DNA of 35,081 bases from Bacteroidota bacterium (GTDB taxonomy: Bacteria > Chloroflexota > Anaerolineae > Aggregatilineales > Phototrophicaceae), in the NCBI GenBank assembly GCA_027492915.1, contig JAPUDW010000425.1:1-35081 (forward strand), written 5' to 3'. Below, piece after piece: positions 22,103 through 30,342 of this stretch. The translations under genes were made by a program, and so were the position numbers. How positions within the stretch are numbered: position 1 is the first letter of the stretch; every line of letters begins with the position of its first letter. The notes under the pieces were generated by a model. That model ran no database searches. It was not told the origin of the DNA and was given only the letters and a program-made list of their open reading frames with translations.

Positions 22103-22145
22103 TTTGAATTTGGGAAATAGCGAACTATTCCAAATCATATTCAAA
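22103..22145. promoter_or_regulatory. Imperfect hairpin in the leader of the GNAT gene
   Basis: TTTGAAT (22103-22109) pairs with ATTCAAA (22139-22145), and inside it TTTGG...AATAG pairs with CTATTCCAAA around CGAA. It ends 17 nt upstream of the minus-strand ATG at 22086. It lacks a T-run. It could be an operator, an RNA hairpin, or a repeat; no choice is possible here. Confidence 0.4.
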
Positions 22146-22208
22146 TGAGAGGGATGCACTATTACCGTGCCGTACCATTAAGCCGGATGAAATGATTGCT
22201 GTAAGGTA

Positions 22209-22964
22209 TTACCACAGCAAATGTTCACCGCCGTTGACGTGGATGGCCGTGCCGTTGATGAAGTCCTCGCTGGCGAGGTAGGCAACTGCTCGTGCCACAT
22301 CCTCCGGCGAGCCGACACGCTGTACCGGCGTGGTTTTCTGCCCGACCTTTGCCCACTCATCGTCGGTCATATTGGTTCCGGCAGGCTTCATCACTGGCCC
22401 CGGTATAACACCATTTACACGGATGTCTGGCCCAAGGCTGGCGGCGCTCACCTGCGTCAGCATCCACAATGCCGCCTTGCTGATGCCATGATGCGGGTAT
22501 GCCGGCCACGGGTCAATCGCGCCACGGTCGAGGATATTGATGATCGCGCCACCGGACGGGTCGTTCTGGCGCATCATCGCCGTAGCCGCCTGTGTACACA
22601 GGAACGCCGCCGTTAAGTTGATCGCCATTGTCTCCTGCCATTCTTCCAACGTCACACTCAGCAGGTCACGCTTTTGGAAATTGGAGGCGCTGTTGACGAA
22701 AATGTTCAGCCGCCCGAAATGTTCGCGCACGGCTGTGAATATCGTTTCGACGGCTTCCGGCTTGCTGATGTCGGCCTGCACGGCATAAGCATCCACCCCA
22801 AATGATTTGATGTCGCGCACGGTTTCAGTCGCTTCTTGGGAGGATGTGCCGTAATGCACCAGTATATGCACACCCTGACGAGCTAATTCTAAGGCAATAG
22901 CCTTGCCTACGCGGTGAGCGCCGCCGGTGACGACTGCCACTTGATCGGTCAAATTGATACGCAC
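22209..22964 (-). CDS. Pteridine-reductase-like SDR with His in place of catalytic Tyr
   Basis: A 251-residue short-chain dehydrogenase, NAD(P)H-dependent. TGGAHRVGKAIA (13-24) and HYGTSSQEA (37-45) match the NADPH site of pteridine reductase PTR1, as does NSASNF (91-96) for the usual NNAG. The catalytic region reads NILDRGAIDPWPAYPHHGIS then KAALWMLTQ: Asp146 and Lys163 align without gaps with PTR1 Asp181 and Lys198, which puts His159 where PTR1 has catalytic Tyr194. The ending NGTAIHVNGGEHLLW is normal. So the fold is sure, but activity on pterins, quinonoid dihydropterin or another carbonyl is uncertain. Minus strand, downstream of the oxidase operon but probably a separate unit. Confidence 0.85.
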   Translation of the reverse strand: MRINLTDQVAVVTGGAHRVGKAIALELARQGVHILVHYGTSSQEATETVRDIKSFGVDAYAVQADISKPEAVETIFTAVREHFGRLNIFVNSASNFQKRDLLSVTLEEWQETMAINLTAAFLCTQAATAMMRQNDPSGGAIINILDRGAIDPWPAYPHHGISKAALWMLTQVSAASLGPDIRVNGVIPGPVMKPAGTNMTDDEWAKVGQKTTPVQRVGSPEDVARAVAYLASEDFINGTAIHVNGGEHLLW

Positions 22965-22996
22965 GGTATGAATATCCCCCCGTTAAGAATGAGCAA

Positions 22997-23018
22997 GGGC
23001 GAACCAATTGGTTCGCCC
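22997..23018. terminator. 22-bp perfect palindrome, probable end of the oxidase operon
   Basis: GGGCGAACC, AATT, GGTTCGCCC: a perfect 9-bp GC-rich stem. On the minus strand, where it follows ctaF by about 50 nt, it is trailed by TTGCTCATTCTT, a weak T-rich tail. It probably ends or stabilises the oxidase transcript. Confidence 0.6.
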
Positions 23019-23069
23019 CATGATAATCTACCTTGAACTGAACACGCGGGTATTCATGAGCGCCATCGC

Positions 23070-23426
23070 TTAGGAGTAGCCGCCCACGGGAACAATCGAG
23101 AGGAACAGAACTGCAATGATCACCAGCGCCAATGGAATAAGCAGGGTGGCGAGGAAGATGCGGTTGTCTTTGTTCAAGTGCATGTAGAACCAGACGACCA
23201 AACCCGCTTTAAAGACCGCCAGCGCCAGCATAATAATGGTGATAATGCTGCTGTGCGGAAGCCGCGACAGCAGCACTTCAAAGACGGTTAGACCGGCTAG
23301 TAGGATGAACACACCTGTATAAACGGGTACGTTGAAAGTACGCCCTACGAACGAAAACTTCTCGTCATGATCGTGGTCGTGTGTCTCTGTTACATGGGAC
23401 TCGGTTTCGTGTGTAACTTCAGTCAT
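23070..23426 (-). CDS. ctaF: Cytochrome c oxidase subunit IV
   Basis: A 118-residue small subunit of the terminal oxidase (COX4_pro / CyoD type). Three membrane helices (about 34-55, 60-81, 91-112) with the recognisable VFKAGLVVWFYMHL motif. The N-terminal tail is His/Asp/Glu-rich (HETESHVTETHDHDHDE), longer and more His-rich than most relatives. It is the last gene of the operon, 9 nt after ctaE, with a Shine-Dalgarno AAGGGGG just before ATG 23426. It stabilises subunits I-III; the His-rich tail may bind copper or zinc, which is inference. Confidence 0.88.
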   Translation of the reverse strand: MTEVTHETESHVTETHDHDHDEKFSFVGRTFNVPVYTGVFILLAGLTVFEVLLSRLPHSSIITIIMLALAVFKAGLVVWFYMHLNKDNRIFLATLLIPLALVIIAVLFLSIVPVGGYS

Positions 23427-23435
23427 GTTGCCCCC

Positions 23436-24113
23436 TTAGACCAGATACAGGAGTGTGAACAGGATAACCCAAACGACGTCAACAAAGTGCCAGTACAAGC
23501 CGAACACTTCAATACCAGCGTAGTTCTTACTGTCGTAGTTGCCCTTGCGGGTGTTGTTGATGACGAACAAGCCCCACAGCACGCCGATGATAACGTGTGC
23601 GCCGTGGAAGGCAGTCGGGGCGTAGAAGCGCATTCCGAAGCCGTCGTATTCGTTACCCTGATTGAAAAGGGCGATACCGTGGTGCGCCAGTTCTTGATAT
23701 TCGACGTATTGCAGGCCGATGAATATCGTACCTAACACGCACATCAGTGTGAACCAGCGGATAAGGCCTTTCGGGTTGCTGTTGCGGATTTCACGCAAAC
23801 CCATGACCATCGCCCAACTGCTGGTCAGCAGCAGGAAGGTGTTCAGGGTCACCAGCAGGATATTGGTGGTCGCGTGAACCTTCAGCACGATTTCGGGATG
23901 TTGGATGCGGAACAGGATGAACACACCGATCATCGACGCGAAGATCACCACTTCTGAGGCTAGATACAGCCATGTGGCGAACTTCAGGTTCTCGGCACGT
24001 TCGGCGATAGGGTCGTGCCCGTGCGTATGGGATGGCGCTTCTTTGTGTGACACTACGGAAGGCGCAGGCGCTTCCGCAGGTGTTTTCGCTGACTCGATAC
24101 TCATTTCACTCAT
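23436..24113 (-). CDS. ctaE: Cytochrome c oxidase subunit III
   Basis: A 225-residue seven-transmembrane-class subunit III (five helices visible in this short bacterial form). Signatures: TWLYLASEVVIFASMIGVFI, the YAPTAFHGAHVIIGVLWGLF segment, and the ending VFGLYWHFVDVVWVILFTLL, with the H-F-V-D-V-V-W motif. The N-terminus before the first helix is rich in Ala/Pro/His (SHKEAPSHTHGHDP). It follows the unknown 415-residue membrane protein by 12 nt and precedes ctaF by 9 nt. AGGAG lies 9 nt upstream of ATG 24113. Supports proton delivery and stability of subunit I. Confidence 0.93.
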   Translation of the reverse strand: MSEMSIESAKTPAEAPAPSVVSHKEAPSHTHGHDPIAERAENLKFATWLYLASEVVIFASMIGVFILFRIQHPEIVLKVHATTNILLVTLNTFLLLTSSWAMVMGLREIRNSNPKGLIRWFTLMCVLGTIFIGLQYVEYQELAHHGIALFNQGNEYDGFGMRFYAPTAFHGAHVIIGVLWGLFVINNTRKGNYDSKNYAGIEVFGLYWHFVDVVWVILFTLLYLV

Positions 24114-24125
24114 GTCAATAAACTC

Positions 24126-25373
24126 CTATTTTTGACCGAGGAAGCTCGGCAGCCCGGTACGCAGCACGTTCGCTACCCAGCCCGCCACATCGGGGATGAG
24201 TGTCGTCCAATTGATGGCAGCGAATTTGCTCCACATGCCAGCAGGGATAATCAGCTTCAAGTAAGGGACGGGCAGCAGCAGCAGCATGCTGAATACGATC
24301 ACCAGTAGGCTGAAGGCCAATTCCCAAATATCGGAGCGCGTCAGGCCGATGGTATAGATCACCAAACCGATGACGGCGATGGACAACACCACACCAGCCG
24401 CGATGCGCCATGCACTTTCAGACAATAGGCCGCGCAGCACATTGAAGATGAAGCACAGCACACCCACACCGATCACCGCGAACATGACCGAAGCGATATT
24501 CGGCATATTCACCGGCGGGCCGATGACCGGCAGCAGCAAACCGATCAGTACCAGAATCGCCCAGATCGGACGGCGGTAAGCGATCAGCAGCAGCAGCGGC
24601 ACAATCAAAAATACGGGCGCAAGGATCGCCATCGGTAGTTCTTTACTCGGCATGAGCAGGGGAATTGTCAGCAGGGGAGCCGCTACACCGAGAATAAAGA
24701 CTAATACCCGCCACGCGATATTGGTGCTGTCAGGGTTCTTCTTACCGTTAGCGAAGTATTGAAGTGCTGCCGCAAACAACGCGCCGGCCAAGAACAGTGA
24801 AAGCATGGTGACGGCTACGAATACGATGAACAGCACGAGGTAGCTCACCTGCAAAGCCGAAAGATCCGCCGACATCGCCGGTAGGAGTTCGAGGCCGGTA
24901 GCTGTCTGCAAGAATTCACGGATGGGCTGGTAAATGCCGCCCAAGGCTACGAAGCCGACGCTGGCGACATCACCCTCACCCGGATGCACATTACGGATGT
25001 GCGGGCCGGAAGGCAGGAACGCCAGTACCGCTATGATTAAGATACCGAGGATTGTCCAGAAGGTCATTTGCCACGTAAAGGCACCCAAAATGCTGATCGG
25101 TTTAGGTTCTACAACTGGCGCAGCTTTGACAATGGCATGGTCATCATGACCGTCATCCGGCCCGTGGTCGCCGTGCGTATTCATGCGCGGGTCAAAAGCA
25201 CCCATGCCCCACACGAACGTACCGGACGAAATGAACGCACCAAGCACGAAGGCCGCCCCGACGGAACCTGCCGGATCAAGCCCCTGTAACATGCGAATGA
25301 CGAGCGCCAGCAGCGCACCGCCGATAAAGCCCAGAATGCCCAGTGGCACTGCGCGGGCAAGTCCTGGTTGCAT
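24126..25373 (-). CDS. Large polytopic membrane protein in the oxidase operon, unknown
   Basis: A 415-residue protein with about ten predicted membrane helices, not recognised as an oxidase subunit or assembly factor. The first two helices (about 10-50) end in FVWGMGAFDPRMN and a loop with a His/Asp cluster (HGDHGPDDGHDDHA). A periplasmic-type stretch HIRNVHPGEGDVASVGFVAL follows helix three, and the second half is a dense run of helices with no obvious cofactor motif. Start ATG 25373 is preferred over TTG 25394 because of AGAGG 7 nt upstream. It lies between the two subunit-III-type genes with 12 and about 100 nt gaps, so it is coexpressed. It could be a Chloroflexota-specific accessory subunit or a copper-handling protein. 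Confidence 0.75.
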   Translation of the reverse strand: MQPGLARAVPLGILGFIGGALLALVIRMLQGLDPAGSVGAAFVLGAFISSGTFVWGMGAFDPRMNTHGDHGPDDGHDDHAIVKAAPVVEPKPISILGAFTWQMTFWTILGILIIAVLAFLPSGPHIRNVHPGEGDVASVGFVALGGIYQPIREFLQTATGLELLPAMSADLSALQVSYLVLFIVFVAVTMLSLFLAGALFAAALQYFANGKKNPDSTNIAWRVLVFILGVAAPLLTIPLLMPSKELPMAILAPVFLIVPLLLLIAYRRPIWAILVLIGLLLPVIGPPVNMPNIASVMFAVIGVGVLCFIFNVLRGLLSESAWRIAAGVVLSIAVIGLVIYTIGLTRSDIWELAFSLLVIVFSMLLLLPVPYLKLIIPAGMWSKFAAINWTTLIPDVAGWVANVLRTGLPSFLGQK

Positions 25374-25478
25374 AAGCCAATCCTCTCGTTTCAAAACGGT
25401 TCAGTCAATTCGTAAACATTTATGGCTAAAAGTGATGCGAATTATAAACTTTCGACTTTTAACCTTCAACCCGACTCA

Positions 25479-26054
25479 TTAAATAATGTACAAGACCACA
25501 TAAAACAGCACCCATGCGACGGTGACGAAATCCCACAGGCTGGTACCTCCTTCGACCGGCCAGAAGTCGGTCGCGCTGTAGTTACCGCGTCGCCCGTTCT
25601 GGTATACACGGATGAGGTAGTAACCGATCACCATCGCGTGAACATGGTGAAAGCCGATCATCAACCGGTACACATTCAAGAACTGTCCGCTGCCCGGTGC
25701 GCCGATAAACTCGATTGCCATCACCACCGCGAACACACCGCCGAGTATCAGCCCGTAGCGCCAGTTGGCCGCAAAACCGGACACATTATCAGCCTTGATC
25801 GCCCGTGTCCCCCGCCGGATGAAGAAGCTGCTGCCGATTAAGGTCAGCGTCATCAGTGTGGGGATGAGCTTCTCGACTGTTACCCCTTCGGGCGGCCATG
25901 CTTCGCTGCCAGCACGCATCCAGAAATTGACAATAATCAGGCAGACGAAGGTCATAATCCATGAAAGCTGGAAAATCGCCAAGCCTGTACGGCGATTACG
26001 AAGCGCCTGTTGTTCTTGCCGTGACTGTTTTTGCTCCAATACCTGTTGAGTCAT
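25479..26054 (-). CDS. Second subunit-III-type protein of the oxidase
   Basis: A 191-residue five-helix protein of the heme-copper oxidase subunit III family. The best block is the C-terminal half: LMIGFHHVHAMVIGYYLIRV, then FWPVEGGTSLWDFVTVAWVL and FYVVLYII, matching the H-x-x-H and W-x-F-V-x-x-x-W-x-x-x-F patterns. It is shorter than CtaE and has a different start. ATG 26054 is preferred (GGA 9 nt upstream); the frame is open to 26081. It sits directly after ctaD with an 84-nt gap. Having two subunit-III-like proteins in one operon is known in some caa3 clusters; here one may be subunit III proper and the other a supplementary or partner subunit. Confidence 0.82.
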   Translation of the reverse strand: MTQQVLEQKQSRQEQQALRNRRTGLAIFQLSWIMTFVCLIIVNFWMRAGSEAWPPEGVTVEKLIPTLMTLTLIGSSFFIRRGTRAIKADNVSGFAANWRYGLILGGVFAVVMAIEFIGAPGSGQFLNVYRLMIGFHHVHAMVIGYYLIRVYQNGRRGNYSATDFWPVEGGTSLWDFVTVAWVLFYVVLYII

Positions 26055-26138
26055 GCTCATTGTTCCAATAAAACCCGACATCTACAGCTTACAATAGAAA
26101 ACGGGCGGGTCAGTGACTCCGCCCTATTCAACCCTAGT

Positions 26139-27857
26139 TTAGTCACCCGATGGTGCGGGGGTTGGCGCTGGTCGTGGCGTGAATACTTCCTCGCCCACAC
26201 CAAAGCGGCGGTCAACATCGTCCAGATATTCCTGCGAACCCTGCGAACCGTAACCGTAAGGATCAACGAAAGGCACGGGGTCGTCAATGAAGTTGGTGAC
26301 TGGCGGTGGTGAAGTTGTCGCCCATTCAAGCGTCAAGGCGCGCCACGGGTTTGCACCGGCAACCTTGCCATTCTTCAGGCTAATAATCAGGTTTGCCAGC
26401 AGCACGAAGGTCGAGATACCCAGCACGAAACCGGAAATGCTAATAAGGGTGTTAATGCCCTGAAATTCCGGCAGGTAAATCGCGACGCGGCGCGGCATAC
26501 CGAGCATACCAGCGATGTGCATCGGGAAGAAGGTCATGAAAAAGGCTGGATAAGTCAGCCAGAAGTGAATTTTGCCCCAGCGTTCGTTGAGCATCCGTCC
26601 TGTGATCTTGGGATACCAGTGATAGATACCCGCGTAGATCGTGAACACACTGCCGCCGAACAATACGAAGTGCAGATGCGAAACGACGAAGTAGGTGTCG
26701 TGTACGTGAATATCGAACGGAATAGCCGCCAACATAACGCCACTGATCCCGCCGATCACGAACATCGACAAGAAGCCGAGGCCGAACAGCATGGCACTAT
26801 TCAAGCGTATCTTACCGCCCCACAGCGTTCCTAACCAGCTAAAAATCTTAATACCAGTCGGTACGGCGATGATCATTGAGGTAATCATGAAGGGGATACG
26901 CAACTGCGGCGCGAGGCTGGTGAACATATGGTGTGCCCAAACGGTGAAGCCGATAAGGGCGATACCGAGGCTGGAAAGGGCGATCATCTTATAACCGAAG
27001 ATGGGCTTGCGCGAATGAATGGACAGGACTTCAGACAGGATACCCATGCCCGGCAGTACCATGATATACACCGCAGGGTGACTGTAGAACCAGAATACGT
27101 TTTGCCAGAGCTGCGGGTCGCCGCCTTTGGTGGCATCAAAGAAGCTGGTTCCGCCAACACGGTCGAGGATCAGCAGGGTAAGCGCACCCGCGAGGAAGGG
27201 GGTCGCCATTACCACAATGATCGAGGTCGCCAAAATTGCCCAGCAGAACAACGGCATCTGCCACCAACCCATGCCTTCAGGGCGCATGTTCTTGATGGTG
27301 ACGATGAAGTTAATCGCACCGAGGATCGAGCTGATACCGAGCAAGTGGAGCGCCAAAGCAGCAAGGGTTTGACCATCACCACTGTACAGCGTACTGAGCG
27401 GCGGATACTGCGTCCAACCGCTTTCTGGTGCGCCGACCAGCATACTGCCGATCAGCAGGAGGCCAGCGGGGGGAATCAGCCAGAAGGCGAAGGCGTTCAA
27501 CCACGGGAAGGCCATATCTTTCGCGCCTAACATCAGCGGCACGAGGAAGTTGCCAAATCCGGCAAACATCGGGATGATCCAAAGGAAGATCATGACCAGC
27601 GCGTGAACACTAAACAGTGTGTTGAACTGGCTGCCGGTTTGAACAAGGTCGAGGTTGGGTGTCAATAATTCCCAACGGATCATCATCGCCAGCGTACCGC
27701 CGACAATGAAGAAAACAAGTGAAGTAACCATGTACTGCACGCCGATAATCTTATGATCGACGCTCCAGCGCAGGTAATCGGCAATACGCAGTTTAGGGCG
27801 TTCGAGCTTGCGGATCTCGCCCTCTGCTAAGCCTCCGGGTACGGTAATGCTTGCCAT
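26139..27857 (-). CDS. ctaD: Cytochrome c oxidase subunit I, A2-type
   Basis: The catalytic subunit, reducing O2 to water at the heme a3-CuB centre and pumping protons. The 572-residue protein has twelve helices and all metal ligands: His85 (heme a, in FSVHALVM), His260 (CuB) and Tyr264 (cross-linked Tyr) in YSHPAVY, His309-His310 (CuB), His394 (heme a3) and His396 (heme a) in VVSHLHFV. The glutamate of the usual HPEVY is replaced by Ala, and the preceding residues are Tyr-Ser, the signature of the A2 subfamily, in which Tyr-Ser substitutes for Glu in the D-channel. A Pro-rich C-terminal tail follows helix twelve. ATG 27857 has AAAGG seven nt upstream. Confidence 0.97.
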   Translation of the reverse strand: MASITVPGGLAEGEIRKLERPKLRIADYLRWSVDHKIIGVQYMVTSLVFFIVGGTLAMMIRWELLTPNLDLVQTGSQFNTLFSVHALVMIFLWIIPMFAGFGNFLVPLMLGAKDMAFPWLNAFAFWLIPPAGLLLIGSMLVGAPESGWTQYPPLSTLYSGDGQTLAALALHLLGISSILGAINFIVTIKNMRPEGMGWWQMPLFCWAILATSIIVVMATPFLAGALTLLILDRVGGTSFFDATKGGDPQLWQNVFWFYSHPAVYIMVLPGMGILSEVLSIHSRKPIFGYKMIALSSLGIALIGFTVWAHHMFTSLAPQLRIPFMITSMIIAVPTGIKIFSWLGTLWGGKIRLNSAMLFGLGFLSMFVIGGISGVMLAAIPFDIHVHDTYFVVSHLHFVLFGGSVFTIYAGIYHWYPKITGRMLNERWGKIHFWLTYPAFFMTFFPMHIAGMLGMPRRVAIYLPEFQGINTLISISGFVLGISTFVLLANLIISLKNGKVAGANPWRALTLEWATTSPPPVTNFIDDPVPFVDPYGYGSQGSQEYLDDVDRRFGVGEEVFTPRPAPTPAPSGD

Positions 27858-27913
27858 AATGAAACCTTTCCCAACTACCTTTTTCTAACTGCTAAACCCT
27901 TTTAATTTCTGAA

Positions 27914-29329
27914 TTACGGTGCGACGGTTGCTGCAATCGCTGTCGGTTCGGCGGTGGCTTCGCTCGTCGCTTCGGCGGTCGCCTCGTTAACCACTAGCGG
28001 GTCTTCGGTGGCTTCAGCCGGTGCGCCACCAATTTGCTCAATGGCTGCTTCGCCAACGGTGTCGGTCGCTTCAGCCGTGGCTTCGGCAGTTGCTTCCGCG
28101 CCGTCGGGCGGCCCTGTGACCACACATTGTTCCGGTGGTACAACTTCGAAGGGCGGTTCTCCTGTTTCAGACTGGGTTGCCAGATAGGCGACAATATCCC
28201 AAACCTGACATTCCGGTATGCCTAACTGCGGCATCAATGCGCCGTAACCAGGGACAAGATAATCCGTCGGGTTGTGAATGGAGTTATACAGATATTCTTG
28301 CGGGGTTTCGCCCGTAGCTGCTGAACGACTGGTCGCAGCGCGGTCAGCCACGCCATTCAACGCGGGGCCAACGTTCCCTACCCAATTGGCGGACGCGAGG
28401 TCAGCCAAGTTGTGGCAGGTGTAGCACGGGTATACGTTACTTTCGAGCAGCTCACGACCGCGCAGGTCAGCGCGTGCCGGTGGCTCAACCATCTTTTGCA
28501 TAATTGGCATGAGTGCTGCGTCGAGGTCAGCGTCATTGGCAACCACGATCACAGGCGCACGCATCGCGCCGTGGTTGGCACCGCACAATTCCGCGCATTC
28601 AATCAGGTATTCACCGGTTGAGGTCGGTGTAAAGCGCACGGTGGTGATACGCCCCGGTATCAAGTCCTGCTTGACGCGGAACGCTGGAATCCAGAAGGCG
28701 TGGATCACGTCCGCAGGTTCCATTTGCATCACCACCGGCAAGTCTTTGGTGACGTACAGGGTCGCCGAGGTCAGGGTAATTAATCCATCATCTGCAAGGT
28801 CAGCCTGTATAGGCGGCGGAAGCTTGCTGATATCGTATTCTTTGCCCATGATGCTCAGGGGCATTTCATACTCGAAGTTCCAGTTAAAGCGTGCGCCGTT
28901 GGCGACGATGCTCATTTCGCCATCTTTGGGCGACATGATGGTGTTGAACACCTGCCAGCTTAAAATCGTCAGCACAAAGACGATGACTGCCGGAATAGCC
29001 GTCCACACGATTTCGAGGGTGGTATTACCATGCATATTCACGCCGTCGGCGGTTTCACCCGGTTTTGCGCGGAAACGCCAGATCGAGTAGACGAGTAAAC
29101 CTTGCACCAGCAAGAACACGACGCCACCAATGACGAGTAAGATATGAAACAGGTTATCAATCTGTTGAGATTCAGCCGAGGCCTGCACGGGGAATATACT
29201 GGGCGTGAATGTGCCGATAAGCAAGCCGCCTAATATCAGGACGATACCGACCACGACGATAATCACAATCGTAGTACCGTTAAGCCCGCTTTTGTTTTGA
29301 TGCGGTTTTGGAGGGGGAATCGAGGCCAT
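27914..29329 (-). CDS. ctaC: caa3-type cytochrome c oxidase subunit II with fused cytochrome c
   Basis: A 471-residue subunit II starting at ATG 29329 (AGGA seven nt upstream; the frame is open to 29383). Two N-terminal helices (about 20-45 and 60-85) anchor a cupredoxin domain with the CuA site His210, Cys245, Glu247, Cys249, His253 and Met256 (IHAFWIPAF; CAELCGANHGAM). A class I cytochrome c domain follows, with Cys302-x-x-Cys305-His306 (YPCYTCH) and axial Met366 (ALMPQLG), making the enzyme caa3-type. The last 60 residues are a low-complexity EATAEATAEAT-type tail with three similar tracts. Upstream of ctaD by 56 nt. The tail may be an extracellular linker; its role is unknown. Confidence 0.96.
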   Translation of the reverse strand: MASIPPPKPHQNKSGLNGTTIVIIVVVGIVLILGGLLIGTFTPSIFPVQASAESQQIDNLFHILLVIGGVVFLLVQGLLVYSIWRFRAKPGETADGVNMHGNTTLEIVWTAIPAVIVFVLTILSWQVFNTIMSPKDGEMSIVANGARFNWNFEYEMPLSIMGKEYDISKLPPPIQADLADDGLITLTSATLYVTKDLPVVMQMEPADVIHAFWIPAFRVKQDLIPGRITTVRFTPTSTGEYLIECAELCGANHGAMRAPVIVVANDADLDAALMPIMQKMVEPPARADLRGRELLESNVYPCYTCHNLADLASANWVGNVGPALNGVADRAATSRSAATGETPQEYLYNSIHNPTDYLVPGYGALMPQLGIPECQVWDIVAYLATQSETGEPPFEVVPPEQCVVTGPPDGAEATAEATAEATDTVGEAAIEQIGGAPAEATEDPLVVNEATAEATSEATAEPTAIAATVAP

Positions 29330-29596
29330 AAATGCTTCCTGACGACAAATAACGGTTAGAAAACCTGACGGTAGGGTGACCAACTTTTAGGGATGGGTAG
29401 TTGGTACCAGAAACTTAATTCCACTTCAAGAAAAATATATGCTATTGTGAAAATGAACGCGAAACAAAATAGACTCATCGCCTTTGTACAATTTTACACA
29501 AATTTCGGCGATTTGCCACATGGTTCTTATGTTTGTTTTTGGGCATAATCTAAACCTTAACTCAGGTTAATCAGCAGTATATAACGAGGTAAGCGC

Positions 29597-29998
29597 GTGT
29601 TTACAACCAGTCAAAGTGCAGATAATCAAGAGACAAATGAGGCTCTAAGCGGATCATACACTCATCATTTCTACCTCGATATTATCTCGTTTGAAGGCAA
29701 ACGCCAGCGGATACCCTTGCCTCAAACCGAGTTGGTGGTTGGTCGCAGCGCCAACCGTTGTGATCTCGTGATCGAGGATACGCGGATTTCACGGATTCAT
29801 CTGCGGATTTCGCGTGAGCCGGATAAAGGCATCACCCTGACTGATCTGCATTCCGCCAATGGCACCGACTTCGATGGTCACAAACTCACCCCCGGCGAAC
29901 CGATCACATGGCTCATCAACCAAACGGCGACCATTGGTGACAGCCGCCTGACACTGCGTTACGGCACGATGGAAACCAAACGGTTGGTCAGCGAATAA
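29597..29998 (+). CDS. FHA-domain protein
   Basis: A 133-residue protein dominated by a forkhead-associated domain that binds phosphothreonine peptides. Signatures are ELVVGRSANRCDLVIED, the conserved R-I-S-R-I-H-L-R-I motif, and DLHSANGTDFDGHKLTPGEP with the N-G-T core. It starts at GTG 29597 behind GAGG at 29586-29589. It is divergent from the oxidase operon and convergent with the SMR gene. The short N-terminus is polar and carries no second domain, so it is probably an adaptor for a Ser/Thr kinase pathway; no kinase is in the window. Confidence 0.9.
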   Translation: MFTTSQSADNQETNEALSGSYTHHFYLDIISFEGKRQRIPLPQTELVVGRSANRCDLVIEDTRISRIHLRISREPDKGITLTDLHSANGTDFDGHKLTPGEPITWLINQTATIGDSRLTLRYGTMETKRLVSE

Positions 29999-30009
29999 CC
30001 AGCAAATGT

Positions 30010-30342
30010 TTAGGCCGTTGAGCTTTTCGACAACAAATTAATCACCATCACCCCGCCGACAATCAGGGCGATACCTAACCACGCCATCGAGTCGGGTTTC
30101 TCTTTAAACAATACTATGCCCGCCAGAATCGTCCCCACAGTGCCTAAGCCAGCCCAGATAGCGTATGTGATTCCGACTGGTAGTGTCTTGAGGACGATAT
30201 ACAAACCCCAAAAAGATAAGGCATATGCCACCACCACCACGATAATCGGCAGCGGCTTGGTTAAACCGACCACGTAACGCAGCGCCGTGAGCGCCACCAC
30301 TTCACCCAGAACCGATAACACAAGCAGGATGTAAGGGTTCAA
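30010..30342 (-). CDS. Small multidrug resistance (SMR) family transporter
   Basis: A 110-residue four-helix exporter of the EmrE/QacE group, working as a dimer in proton-coupled efflux of cations. It has the membrane-embedded Glu (residue 14 of the chosen start, VLSVLGEVVALTALRY), PIIVVVVAYALSFWGLYIVL, PVGITYAIWAGLGTVG and a C-terminal E-x-x-x-S-x-x-W-L-G-I-A-L-I-x-G-G-V. The frame is open to 30462, but TTG 30342 gives the canonical start (NPYILLVLSVLGE) and has AAGGA about 10 nt upstream. Whether it exports drugs or guanidinium (SugE type) cannot be settled; the A-I-W-A-G-L-G block fits the drug-type branch slightly better. Confidence 0.87.
   Translation of the reverse strand: MNPYILLVLSVLGEVVALTALRYVVGLTKPLPIIVVVVAYALSFWGLYIVLKTLPVGITYAIWAGLGTVGTILAGIVLFKEKPDSMAWLGIALIVGGVMVINLLSKSSTA

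Noticed and set aside
26928..27530. 200-residue plus-strand ORF opposite ctaD
   Set aside because: Highly polar antisense shadow of a hydrophobic gene; no motif.
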